Source: Pelagimonas sp.
Lineage (GTDB): Bacteria > Pseudomonadota > Alphaproteobacteria > Rhodobacterales > Rhodobacteraceae
Assembly: GCA_025210455.1 (NCBI GenBank)
Contig: JAOARQ010000042.1
Location: forward strand, 1-64,000
DNA: 64,000 bases
Direction: 5' to 3'
The notes under the pieces are model-generated. The model was not told the DNA's origin and ran no database searches. It saw only the letters and a list, made by a program, of their open reading frames with translations. How positions within the stretch are numbered: position 1 is the stretch's first letter; the number at the start of each line of letters is the position of its first letter. The translations under genes and the position numbers were made by a program. Positions 1-9,100 of the stretch are shown here, piece after piece.

Positions 1-238
1 CGCCAAGCCCACCTTGCAGATTGTCATTGCCTGCGCCGCCATCCAGCGGGTCTTCGCCTGCGTCACCGCGCAGCATATCATTGCCTTCGTCGCCATTCAG
101 ACGGTCATACCCTGCGCGGTGGTACAGGCAATGACCGTCTGAATGGCGACGCAGGCAATGATATGTTGCGCGGTGACGCGGGCGAAGACACGCTGGATGG
201 CGGCGCAGGTAATGACAATCTGCAAGGTGGGCTTGGCG
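1..238. repeat. 114-bp near-perfect inverted repeat (fold-back) in RTX coding sequence
   Basis: Bases 1-114 are the reverse complement of 125-238 with 7 mismatches (about 94% identity), around a 10-base centre. Both arms encode RTX nonapeptide sequence in opposite orientations, the left arm on the minus strand. Two of the mismatches change the encoded residue (E for A, P for T); the rest are silent. The arms are therefore related copies, not identical ones. The structure could be an inverted partial duplication, an inversion junction between RTX repeats, or a chimeric joint at a contig end. Its left boundary lies outside the window. Confidence 0.9.
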
Positions 239-1119
239 AAGACACTCTGCGTGGTGGCGACGGCAACGATACGCTGCTTGGGGGCACAAATGACGACGTC
301 CTGAGCGGCGGTGACGATGCTGACAGCCTAGACGGCGGTCTTGGTCGCGATACGCTGAATGGCGACAACGGCGCTGACACCTTGATGGGTGGCGAAGGTC
401 GCGATCTGCTGCGCGGCGGCTCGGGGGCGGATAGCCTGGATGGTGGCGCAGACAATGACGTTCTGAACGGCGAACGTGGCGTGGACACGCTGCTGGGCGG
501 CGCTGGCAACGATATCCTGAATGGCGGCGATGACTCAGACCGTCTTGAGGGGGGCATCGGCAATGACCGCCTGTTTGGGGATCGCGGCAACGACACTCTG
601 ATGGGCGGCGCTGGCAACGATAGCCTGGTTGGCGGTGACAGCGAAGACCGTCTGCTCGGGGATGAAGGCAATGATACCCTGATGGGAGATCGTGGCGATG
701 ACACCCTGCTTGGCGGCGCTGGAAATGACGCTCTGACCGGTGGCGCAGGCGCAGACTGGCTGAATGGCGGCGATGGAGCGGATACCGTAACAGGTGGTGA
801 TGGCGCGGATACCTTTGTGGTGTCTCTTGATCGTGAAGCCCCTGCGGATCTGACTGGTGACAGCCTGCTGATCACCGATTTCGATACCACAGGCAGCAAT
901 GCTGATGTGCTGCGCATCGAACTCGACTCTGAGGACGAGACCTCTGATCTGCGTCAGATCACTGTGAACGGTGGGCGTGATGTTGCGGTGGTTCTGGACC
1001 TGCCGGGGGGGGCGACACATACAGTTGCGGTGATCCAGAACGGTGTGGCCAATGGCTTTGTGCTGGCTGATCATGCGGTGATGGTCACTCCGCCGGTTGC
1101 ACTTTCATCGACGACATAA
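118..1119 (+). CDS. RTX (haemolysin-type) calcium-binding repeat protein, 5' partial
   Basis: About 333 residues of glycine- and aspartate-rich nonapeptide repeats of the GGxGxDxLx type, which in this family bind Ca2+ and fold into a parallel beta-roll. A repeat-free C-terminal module of about 100 residues follows, beginning GADTFVV and containing LLITDFD, as in proteins exported by type I secretion. No credible start codon or ribosome site is visible. The frame stays open to base 1, but upstream of about 118 it reads the antisense of RTX repeats because of the inverted repeat there, so the true N-terminus is missing or displaced. A hairpin at 1132-1153 follows the TAA stop. Effector function cannot be told from the repeats. 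A second RTX gene follows in the same direction. Confidence 0.75.
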   Translation, partial: GGTGNDRLNGDAGNDMLRGDAGEDTLDGGAGNDNLQGGLGEDTLRGGDGNDTLLGGTNDDVLSGGDDADSLDGGLGRDTLNGDNGADTLMGGEGRDLLRGGSGADSLDGGADNDVLNGERGVDTLLGGAGNDILNGGDDSDRLEGGIGNDRLFGDRGNDTLMGGAGNDSLVGGDSEDRLLGDEGNDTLMGDRGDDTLLGGAGNDALTGGAGADWLNGGDGADTVTGGDGADTFVVSLDREAPADLTGDSLLITDFDTTGSNADVLRIELDSEDETSDLRQITVNGGRDVAVVLDLPGGATHTVAVIQNGVANGFVLADHAVMVTPPVALSSTT

Positions 1120-1180
1120 GTGCTGACAAACTGGATCGCTTTTTAGCGATCCATGCAATGATAAGAGTATCTTAATTCAG

Positions 1181-1212
1181 GTGCGGTCTATCTCAGGTAG
1201 ACCGCACTTTTT
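1181..1212 (+). terminator. Rho-independent terminator after the first RTX gene
   Basis: A perfect 10-bp stem (1181-1190 with 1198-1207), a 7-base loop and five T residues. A second perfect 9-bp hairpin with a TTTT loop lies just upstream at 1132-1153. Together they separate the two RTX genes transcriptionally. Confidence 0.8.
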
Positions 1213-1238
1213 GTGCGTGGATCATAAGGATACCCCAC

Positions 1239-2363
1239 GTGAGCTTGTTGTTTCTGCTGTTGCCAATTGCTTTTCTAACCAGCTTTGTGGACTTGCCGGA
1301 TATCTTTTCCAAGCTGTCCTCTAGAGACGATGATGAGGATGATGTTTCCCCTGCCACGACGGGCGACACCGGCAATCCCATAGCCGAAGGGGGCGGTGGA
1401 ACGCAGGGCACGGCGCAGAACGACACCCTGACCGGCGCAGATCGCAACGACAATCTTCAAGGTCTGGATGGCAATGATTTGATTGATGGCGGTCAGGGAA
1501 GCGACACGGTCAATGGCGGGGCCGGTGACGATAAGCTGACCGGCGGGCGCGGGGCTGACAAGGTTTTTGGCGAAGATGGCAATGACACCATCTATGGCGG
1601 CTATGGGGATGATTCACTTTCCGGCCACGCAGGCATGGACTGGCTGCTGGGCGAAAAAGGGGATGACAATCTCTTTGGTGGTGAGGGCAATGACCGGCTG
1701 CTGGGCAACGAAGGCGATGATCGGTTGTTTGGCGATGCGGGCAATGATGTGCTCTACGGCCATGAAGAGACGGATCAGCTCTTTGGGGGGACTGGCAACG
1801 ACAGCCTGCATGGCGGCACGGGCAAAGACCGCCTTGAGGGGGGCGAGGGGCGCGATGAGCTTTTTGGTGGCGTCGGGGCTGATCACCTGCTTGGTGGTCG
1901 CGGGGGCGATCTGTTGGAGGGTGACTGGGGCAACGACACCCTGGAAGGTGGCGAAGGGGCGGATACGCTGGTGGGTGGCACTGGGAATGATCTGCAAAAC
2001 GGCGGTCTTGGCAGCGACAACCTGAATGGCGGCGATGGCGCCGATAGTCTGCGCGGCGGCGGTGGATTGGATACTCTGACTGGCGGCAAGGGGGCTGACG
2101 TCTTTGTGGCGCGCTTTGAGGCCGGGGCATCTGGCAATGTGACTGAGATCACAGATTTTCAGGTTTCTGGCTCAGATCAGGATGTGTTGCAGATTGAACT
2201 GCCCAGCGGGTTCACAGCCTCAAACATCAGTCTTGTGCCGCAGGGGGCTTCGGATGTCTCAGTGCGATTGCAAACCGGAAGTGGCGCGGTTGAATTGGCG
2301 CTGATCAGAAACGGCGCCACAAATGGGCTGAGCATGGGGGATCTGGCAGTGGTGCAGATCTGA
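1239..2363 (+). CDS. RTX calcium-binding repeat protein with N-terminal hydrophobic segment
   Basis: A 374-residue protein. The GTG start is chosen because AAGGA lies 8 bases upstream. Residues 1-25 are hydrophobic (MSLLFLLLPIAFLTSF) and are followed by an acidic stretch (RDDDEDD). From about residue 60 to 290 there are tandem GGxGxDxLx nonapeptides, the Ca2+-binding beta-roll. The C-terminal module starts GADVFVARF and contains ITDF, like its upstream neighbour. RTX proteins usually leave by a C-terminal type I signal; the N-terminal hydrophobic segment is less usual and could anchor the protein or be a signal peptide. No catalytic domain is visible. The gene ends 2 bases from the convergent DUF1289 gene. 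Confidence 0.85.
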   Translation: MSLLFLLLPIAFLTSFVDLPDIFSKLSSRDDDEDDVSPATTGDTGNPIAEGGGGTQGTAQNDTLTGADRNDNLQGLDGNDLIDGGQGSDTVNGGAGDDKLTGGRGADKVFGEDGNDTIYGGYGDDSLSGHAGMDWLLGEKGDDNLFGGEGNDRLLGNEGDDRLFGDAGNDVLYGHEETDQLFGGTGNDSLHGGTGKDRLEGGEGRDELFGGVGADHLLGGRGGDLLEGDWGNDTLEGGEGADTLVGGTGNDLQNGGLGSDNLNGGDGADSLRGGGGLDTLTGGKGADVFVARFEAGASGNVTEITDFQVSGSDQDVLQIELPSGFTASNISLVPQGASDVSVRLQTGSGAVELALIRNGATNGLSMGDLAVVQI

Positions 2364-2365
2364 TG

Positions 2366-2596
2366 CTAGGCTTTCCGACGTGCAGTGCGCCCACCACGAC
2401 GTTTCTTTAGACGGGGCGCGCGTTCGGGCAGTTCGGCCATGATGTCTTGGCGCTGCTGCGGTGACATCTTCGACCATTGGGTGATTTCATCAATGCTGCG
2501 CAGACAGCCGGTGCACAGGCGTTCTTTCGGATGAATGACGCAGATTTTGATGCAGGGGCTGTCAATCTCGTTCCGTTTCCAGACCTGATCTGTCAT
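2366..2596 (-). CDS. DUF1289 family small protein
   Basis: A 76-residue protein with the family core DSPCIKICVIHP and a second cysteine pair around LCTGCLRS, so four cysteines in a C-x3-C...C-x2-C pattern that could bind a metal. The WSKMSPQQR segment is also typical. The tail is Lys/Arg-rich. Function is not established for the family. It lies 14 bases downstream of ruvX and is the last gene of the ccmI-ruvX-DUF1289 operon. Confidence 0.85.
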   Translation of the reverse strand: MTDQVWKRNEIDSPCIKICVIHPKERLCTGCLRSIDEITQWSKMSPQQRQDIMAELPERAPRLKKRRGGRTARRKA

Positions 2597-2610
2597 CTGT
2601 TGTCTCCGGC

Positions 2611-3084
2611 TTAAGGTGCATTCAGATGGCGCATGCGATCCAGCGCCCCCTGCAGGATATACCCGGCGGCCACATGATCGATAACCTCTGCGCGACGCTT
2701 GCGTGTCGTATCCGCCTCAAGAAGGGCGCGTTCTGCGGCCACTGTCGACAAGCGTTCATCCCAAAAGGTCACATGCCCTTGCCAGTGCCCGGACAGGTTG
2801 CGGGCAAATGCCCTTGTCGCCTGGCAGCGCGGCCCTTCGGTGCCGTCCATATTGCGGGGCAGGCCCAGAACAATACCGGAAATCTGCCGCGCCTCCAAAA
2901 CCGCAATCAGTTTTTCGGCATCCTGAGTGAACTTCTTGCGTTTGATTGTCTCTAAAGGTGTCGCCACCTGTCGCAGGCTGTCGGACACGGCGACACCGAT
3001 AGTTTTTGTGCCCAGATCCAACCCGGCAAGAGCGGTGAACGCGGGCACGGTTTCGGCAAATTCTGCAATGTCTTCGTAGATCAT
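2611..3084 (-). CDS. ruvX: Holliday junction resolvase-like protein RuvX/YqgF
   Basis: A 157-residue RNase H-fold protein of the YqgF family. In E. coli the family is needed for 16S rRNA 5'-end processing, and it was first proposed as a Holliday junction resolvase. Motifs seen are LAGLDLGTKTIGVAVSD near the N-terminus (first catalytic Asp), VLGLPRNMDGTEG, FWDERLST with the conserved acidic pair, and a C-terminal IDHVAAGYIL with the last Asp. Length is normal (about 140-160). It starts 37 bases after ccmI stops and is probably co-transcribed with it. Confidence 0.92.
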   Translation of the reverse strand: MIYEDIAEFAETVPAFTALAGLDLGTKTIGVAVSDSLRQVATPLETIKRKKFTQDAEKLIAVLEARQISGIVLGLPRNMDGTEGPRCQATRAFARNLSGHWQGHVTFWDERLSTVAAERALLEADTTRKRRAEVIDHVAAGYILQGALDRMRHLNAP

Positions 3085-3121
3085 CGTAGCTCCTCAAGCC
3101 CTTGCGGACTTTCCTCGCAGG

Positions 3122-4348
3122 TTATTCGATCAGACCGGCCTCTGCTGCGGCAGCGTTGATCACCTCCAGCGCCTGGGGCTGAGCGGCAAAAACGCCCTGC
3201 GCTTCGCTCCAGATGGCGCCCGCGCGCTCGGTTTCGCCTAAAACCGTCAGCGAGGAAATCAAGCGGCCCCATTCCTGCGCACTGCCGCCCTGAGTTGCCA
3301 GCCGTTCCCCAAGTTGATCAACCATGCCACGGATCATGTTCTGGCGATCTTGCGCATCCAATTCAGAAGCATTGGCGATATCATCCGCACTGGGCCCCGG
3401 CAGCGCCAGCCCTTCGGGTGGGGAATAGTCCGACACCCCGGCGCGAAACGCCATTTCGTCAATCTGTTCCAGAATGGGCGCGCGCCAGGCAGCATTTTCT
3501 GGGGTGCCGCGCAACAGATTGTCCCAGATCCGGAAGCCCAGATCCGGCCGCCCCGTCTGAGCCATCATCAGCCCGGCGTAAAACCGCGCCACGCCGTTTT
3601 CCGGATCCATATCAAGCGTTTGATCCAGCACTTTCTGGGCCTCAGGTGAGACATAGCCGCCCGCCGCGATAATCATCGAATCTGCCAGATTGGTCAGATC
3701 CCCAGCAGCGACCTCATCCCCTTTTACGGTCACGATACGGGCATAGGCCTGATAGGCATCGACGTGATTGCCTAGTGCGGTCTCTGTGCGCGCCAGAAGG
3801 GTCAGCCCGCGCAGATCATCCGGGCGCTGTGCCACCGCCTCGCGCAGTTTGACCACCAGCGCCAGATAGTCCTCAGGCGGGGTTTCAATCAGAGAAGGCG
3901 GCACATTGCGCTCCGCATCCGCCTGCGAAGGCCGATCACGCAGCGCAGCCTCAGCCGCATCCAACCGTGCCTGCAACGGCATATCGGGATAGCCGGGCAC
4001 GCCCAATTGTGCATAGATCGCAAAACCACCCCCAAGCAGAACCAGGGCAATCCCCCCAGCCATGACCAGCCCAAGCGTCTTTGGCTGAGTGCCGGCCTGT
4101 GTATCCTGCTGGCTTTTGCTGTCGGCGGCCAGAATGCGACGCGATATTTCGGTGCGCAGGCGATCTGCTTCTTCTGAAGGGATCTTCCCGGCCTTGGCGT
4201 CCTGTTCGACCTCGCGCAGCTGATCGCGGTAGACTTGCAGATCAAAAGCTTCGGCCGGCCCGGTTTCGCGGCGGCCTTTCAATAGCGCGGCCACCAGCGA
4301 CACCGTCAGTATCAGGGCCATCGCGCCCGCAAGCATCCAGAACGTCAT
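3122..4348 (-). CDS. ccmI: c-type cytochrome biogenesis protein CcmI
   Basis: A 408-residue inner-membrane component of the system I haem lyase (CcmF/H/I), where CcmI chaperones apocytochrome c. The start at 4348 is chosen because GGAGG precedes it and the protein then begins with the first transmembrane helix (MTFWMLAGAMALILTVSLVAALL); an upstream in-frame extension lacks such signals. A cytoplasmic helical region rich in RxQLREVEQD follows, then a second helix near residue 100 (LVMAGGIALVLLGGGFAIY) and a periplasmic TPR-rich C-terminal half. First gene of the ccmI-ruvX-DUF1289 unit, divergent from soxB. Confidence 0.9.
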   Translation of the reverse strand: MTFWMLAGAMALILTVSLVAALLKGRRETGPAEAFDLQVYRDQLREVEQDAKAGKIPSEEADRLRTEISRRILAADSKSQQDTQAGTQPKTLGLVMAGGIALVLLGGGFAIYAQLGVPGYPDMPLQARLDAAEAALRDRPSQADAERNVPPSLIETPPEDYLALVVKLREAVAQRPDDLRGLTLLARTETALGNHVDAYQAYARIVTVKGDEVAAGDLTNLADSMIIAAGGYVSPEAQKVLDQTLDMDPENGVARFYAGLMMAQTGRPDLGFRIWDNLLRGTPENAAWRAPILEQIDEMAFRAGVSDYSPPEGLALPGPSADDIANASELDAQDRQNMIRGMVDQLGERLATQGGSAQEWGRLISSLTVLGETERAGAIWSEAQGVFAAQPQALEVINAAAAEAGLIE

Positions 4349-4525
4349 ATTGCCTCCGATCTCTTTCGGATGATCTAGTCGTTGCGGGGGGCAGAAAAAA
4401 GGGCAAAATCGGCGCAGTGCCACCCCATGTCGCAACTGAGAATTAGAGTGACGGTTGCAGTCCGTGCCTCCGAGCCTATTCAGGCCACAACAGATCAACA
4501 CGAAAAACTTCCGGATTCGACGCCT

Positions 4526-5770
4526 ATGAAACGCTATTCAGCCTTTGCCATCGCCCGCGAAGCTCTGCGCGACCACACCGGTTGGCAGCGCGCCTGGAAA
4601 AAGGTGGAACCCAAGAAACGCTACGACGTTGTGATCGTCGGGGCAGGGGGCCACGGTCTGGCGACCGCATACTACCTTGGCAAAAACTTTGGCATCACCA
4701 ATGTTGCCATCATCGAAAAAGGCTGGCTGGGGGGCGGCAACACAGGCCGCAATACCACCATCATCCGGTCGAACTATCTGCAGGATCCTTCCGCCGCGAT
4801 CTATGAAAAAGCGCGCTCGCTCTATGAAACCATGAGCCAGGACCTGAACTATAACGTCATGTTCAGCCCGCGCGGCGTCATGATGCTGGCCCAGACCGAG
4901 CACGAAGTGCGCGGCTATCAGCGCACAGCTCATGCCAACGCGCTGCAAGGCGTCAAAACGGAGTATATTTCTCCGCAGCGCGTCAAGGAGCTGGTGCCGA
5001 TCATCAACCTCGAAGGCCCACGCTACCCTGTGCTGGGGGCGCTCTGGCAGGAACGCGCGGGCTCGGCCCGTCACGATGCGGTGGCCTGGGGCTATGCCCG
5101 CGCCTGTTCTGATATGGGCATGGACATTATTCAGAAATGCGAAGTCACTGGCGTGATGCAGCAGGCTGGCAAAGTCACAGGCGTCAACACCACCAAAGGG
5201 GATATCGCCTGCGATAAGCTTGGGATTGTGGTCGCTGGCCACTCTGGCGATCTGGCAAATATGGCCGGGTTTCGCCTGCCCATCGAATCCGTCCCGCTGC
5301 AGGCACTGGTGTCCGAGCCGATCAAACCCTGTATGGATGTGGTCGTGATGGCCAATACCGTGCACGGCTATATGTCTCAGTCCGACAAAGGTGAAATGGT
5401 CATCGGCGGCGGCACCGACGCCTACAATGGCTATACCCAGCGCGGCAGCTTCCACCACGTCGAAGAAACCGTGCGCGCCCTGATCGAAACATTCCCGATG
5501 ATTGGCCGTCTGAAAATGCTGCGCCAATGGGGTGGGATCGTCGATGTTACCGGGGATCGCTCGCCGGTTCTGTCGAAAACCCCTCTGGAAGGCTGCTTTA
5601 TCAACGCAGGCTGGGGCACAGGCGGCTTCAAAGCGATCCCAGGTTCTGGCTGGGGCTTTGCCGAACTGATGGCCAAAGGCCACTCTCCGCTGACCGATGA
5701 ATTCGGCCTCAACCGTTTTGCCGAAGGCCGCTTCATCGACGAAAGCGTCGCCGCTGGCGTTGCGCACTAG
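4526..5770 (+). CDS. soxB: Sarcosine oxidase, beta subunit
   Basis: A 414-residue FAD-dependent DAO-fold subunit of heterotetrameric sarcosine oxidase, which demethylates sarcosine to glycine with formation of H2O2 and transfer of the methyl carbon to tetrahydrofolate. The dinucleotide-binding motif VVIVGAGGHGLATAYYL lies at residues 35-51. RHDAVAWGYAR around His183 matches the region that carries covalent FMN in characterised enzymes. The start at 4526 gives the usual family N-terminus (MKRYSAFAIAREAL); its ribosome site is weak, and an in-frame upstream ATG at 4382 looks non-coding. Order soxB-soxD-soxA-soxG is standard. The glyA and folate genes often found next to it are absent here. Confidence 0.93.
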   Translation: MKRYSAFAIAREALRDHTGWQRAWKKVEPKKRYDVVIVGAGGHGLATAYYLGKNFGITNVAIIEKGWLGGGNTGRNTTIIRSNYLQDPSAAIYEKARSLYETMSQDLNYNVMFSPRGVMMLAQTEHEVRGYQRTAHANALQGVKTEYISPQRVKELVPIINLEGPRYPVLGALWQERAGSARHDAVAWGYARACSDMGMDIIQKCEVTGVMQQAGKVTGVNTTKGDIACDKLGIVVAGHSGDLANMAGFRLPIESVPLQALVSEPIKPCMDVVVMANTVHGYMSQSDKGEMVIGGGTDAYNGYTQRGSFHHVEETVRALIETFPMIGRLKMLRQWGGIVDVTGDRSPVLSKTPLEGCFINAGWGTGGFKAIPGSGWGFAELMAKGHSPLTDEFGLNRFAEGRFIDESVAAGVAH

Positions 5771-5782
5771 GAAGGACACACC

Positions 5783-6112
5783 ATGCTTACCCTCCCATGC
5801 CCATTTACCGGCGCTATGCTAGACGAAACCGAATTGCAGGCCGGTGGCGAAGCGCACCTGAAACGCTACGGCCCCGGTTCGTCTGACGAAGATTTCGAAG
5901 GCTACCTCTTCACTCGTGAAAACCCCAAAGGGGTGCATTTCGAACTCTGGCGCCACGCCTATGGCACCGGCAAATGGTTCATCGCCGCGCGCTGCACCAT
6001 GACCAACGAGGTGTTTGGCACCTATCCGGCCCAAACCCTTGAGCCACCGCAGCATATCAAAGATGCCATCAGCGCCAAACGTCCAGGCTGGAGCTGGAGA
6101 GGCATTTCCTGA
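5783..6112 (+). CDS. soxD: Sarcosine oxidase, delta subunit
   Basis: A 109-residue small subunit, 12 bases after soxB. The body is clearly SoxD (GGEAHLKRYGPGSSDEDFEGYLF, ending WSWRG). Characterised heterotetrameric enzymes bind structural zinc through Cys6, Cys9, His59 and Cys63. Here Cys6 and a histidine at 58 remain, but position 9 is Thr (CPFTG) and the last ligand region reads YGTGKWF without cysteine, so the zinc site appears lost or altered. The call is secure from sequence and operon position; the metal statement is inference. Confidence 0.92.
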   Translation: MLTLPCPFTGAMLDETELQAGGEAHLKRYGPGSSDEDFEGYLFTRENPKGVHFELWRHAYGTGKWFIAARCTMTNEVFGTYPAQTLEPPQHIKDAISAKRPGWSWRGIS

Positions 6113-6144
6113 TGCTTCTTTGGTCTGAAAATACCTTCGGGGGT

Positions 6145-6165
6145 CTGGGGGCAGACAGCCCCCAG
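6145..6165 (+). repeat. GC-rich intergenic hairpin, REP-like
   Basis: An 8-bp perfect stem (CTGGGGGC at 6145-6152 with GCCCCCAG at 6158-6165) and a 5-base loop, preceded by CTTCGGGGGT, in the only long gap (82 bases) of the sox operon. No T-run follows, so it is unlikely to be a full terminator. It resembles short GC-rich hairpins common between roseobacter genes and could stabilise the upstream mRNA or cause partial read-through. Confidence 0.5.
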
Positions 6166-6194
6166 CGCTCGCCTCTAACAAAGGGCTTCCTAAA

Positions 6195-9100
6195 ATGAGC
6201 ACCCGTCTCGCAAAACAGGGTCGTTTGATCGACCGTTCGAAAAAACTCGACTTCACCTTTGACGGCAGGTCGTATCAGGGCCATGCGGGGGATACGCTGG
6301 CCTCTGCGCTGCTGGCCAATGACCAGATGATGGTTGGCCGGTCCTTCAAGTACCACCGCCCACGCGGTGTTGTGGCCTCCGGCGCGGAAGAACCCAATGC
6401 TCTGGTCAATCTGGGCACCGGCAATAGCCATGAACCCAACCAGCGCGCAACCACAACTGAGCTGTTCAATGGTCTGACATCGACCTCTCAGAACACTTGG
6501 CCGAACCTCGATTTCGATATCGGCGCGGTGAACGGTCTGTTTGGCCGCTTCCTGACTGCGGGCTTCTACTACAAGATGTTCATTCATCCGCGTCCCTTCT
6601 GGAAGCACGTCTACGAACCCTTTATCCGTCAGTCTGCGGGTCTGGGCAAAGCGCCTGCAACCGAAGCACGCGATCCCGACACCTATGAACATTTCTATGC
6701 GTTCATTGATGTTCTGGTGATTGGCGGCGGCGTCGCGGGTCTTCAGGCGGCCAAAGCTGCTGCTGAAACTGGCGTTAAAGTCATGCTGCTAGAACAGACG
6801 GCCCATTGGGGTGGCCGGACCCCTGTGGATGGCGGCGAAATCGACGGCCAGCCCGCGCAGGAATGGATCGACACCACCGTTGCCGCGCTTGAGGCGATGG
6901 AGAATGTCACGCTCAAGCTGCGCTGCATGGGCTCGGGGGTCTATGATCACGGCTATGCGCTTGGCTATGAACGGCTGACCGATCACGCGCCCAGTATTGG
7001 TGGGCCACGTCACCGCCTATGGCGCATCCGCGCCGCGCAGATCGTCACCACAACCGGTGCCATCGAACGCCCGCTCAGCTTTGCGGGCAACGATATTCCC
7101 GGTGTCATGCTGGCCTCGGCGGTGCGCGACTATGCGGTCAACTACGGTGTTGCCGTTGGCCAGAAGACTGTGGTTGTCACCAACAACGATGATGCCTATC
7201 GCACCGCGATTGCGCTGGTCGAAGCAGGCGTTGAGGTGCCAGCCATCATCGACGCCCGTCGTGATGGCGGCGGAGCGCTGGCGCAGCAAGCCCGTGATAT
7301 GGGCATCCGTGTCGAAGTGGACCGTGGCATCGCCAAGGTCAAAGGCGGCAAGCGCGTAACAGGCGTGTCGATGTGCAACCAGCAGGGCGAAGGCGGTGTG
7401 CTCGAAGACATCAAATGTGATGCGGTGGCCATGTCTGGTGGCTGGTCGCCAGTGGTGCACCTGTGGTCGCATTGCGGTGGCAAACTCACTTGGGATGCAG
7501 ATCAGGCCTTCTTCCGCCCGGATGAAAGCCGCGCGCCCATTGGTGCAGACGGCAATGGCTTTGTGAAAGTCGCAGGCAGCGCCAATGGCTTTATGTCTTT
7601 GGCGGCAACACTGAGCGATGCGGATCGTATCGGCAAGGCCGCAGCAGAAGCCACAGGGGCCGCGCCGACGACCAGCGCTGCACCGCAGGCCAGCGCGCAG
7701 GAGGAGGCGCCGATCACCCCCGTGTGGCTGATGCCTGCCAATGCACATTACGGTTTGCGGATGAAATCCTGGTTGGATTTCCAGAACGACGTCAAAGTCT
7801 CAGACGTGCAGCTGGCCGCCCGTGAAGGCTATGAAAGCGTTGAACACACCAAACGGTACACCACGCTTGGCATGGCGACGGATCAGGGGAAACTCAGCAA
7901 CATCAACGGTCTGGCGACCCTGTCTGATGCGCTGGGTGAAGATATCCCGCAGGTGGGCACCACCACATTCCGCCCGCCCTATACGCCGATCTCTCTGGGC
8001 TCGATCGCCGGTGAAGCGCGCGGCAAAATCTTCCAGCCGATCCGCAAAACCCCGATGCACCAGTGGCATCTGGATCGCGGTGCCGCATGGGAGCCGGTGG
8101 GCCATTGGCGCCGTCCTTACTGCTTCCCACAGCAGGGCGAAAGCAAGCATGACGCGGTCACCCGCGAAATCAATGCAACCCGCAACAGCCTTGGTCTGTT
8201 GGATGCATCGACACTGGGTAAAATCATCGTCAAGGGCCCGGATGCGGGTAAGTTCCTCGACATGATGTACACCAATATGATGTCGACGCTGAAGGTTGGC
8301 AAATGCCGCTATGGTCTGATGTGTACTGAAAACGGCTTCCTCACCGATGACGGTGTTGTGGCGCGGATCGACGAAGAGACATGGCTGTGCCACACCACCA
8401 CCGGCGGTGCGGATCGCATCCATGGCCATATGGAAGAGTGGCTGCAGACCGAATGGTGGGATTGGAAAGTCTATACTGCCAATGTGACTGAACAATATGC
8501 TCAGGTCGCTGTGGTTGGCCCCAATGCGCGTAAGCTGCTGGAAAAACTGGGCGGTATGGATGTCTCGAAAGAGGCGCTGCCCTTCATGGAATGGCGCGAT
8601 GGCGAGCTGGGTGGTTTCCCAGTGCGGGCCTATCGCATCTCGTTCTCGGGCGAACTCTCCTATGAGATTGCTGTTCCGGCGCATCTGGGGCGCGCTTTCT
8701 GGGATCGCCTGATGCAAGAGGGTGCGGAGTGGAACGCAACACCTTATGGCACCGAAGCGCTGCACGTCATGCGGGCCGAAAAGGGCTTTATCATGATCGG
8801 CGACGAAACCGATGGCACCGTGATCCCACAGGATCTGGGGCTGCATTGGGCACTGTCGAAAAAGAAAGAAGACTATCTGGGCAAGCGCGCGCAGCAGCGG
8901 TCGCATATGACAGATCCCACACGCTGGAAGCTGGTCGGTCTGGAAACCGTCGATGGATCGGTTCTGCCGGATGGGGCTTATGCGATTGCGGATGGTGTGA
9001 ATGCCAATGGTCAGAAGAATATGCAGGGCCGCGTGACATCGACCTATTATTCGCCAACCCTGAACAAGGGGATCGCGATGGGGCTGGTGTTGAATGGGCC

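Noticed and set aside
105-917. Long minus-strand frame of 270 codons over the first RTX gene
   Set aside because: It is the antisense reading of a nonapeptide repeat, with a low-complexity Pro/Ser product and no ribosome site. The plus-strand RTX protein is clear.
4349-4525. Possible glycine riboswitch in front of soxB
   Set aside because: The conserved stems and junction sequences of that riboswitch were not found, and no terminator or sequestering stem is visible.
4538-5779. Minus-strand frame of 413 codons opposite soxB
   Set aside because: It is a shadow of a conserved gene; the product has no family features and runs over the whole soxB coding region.
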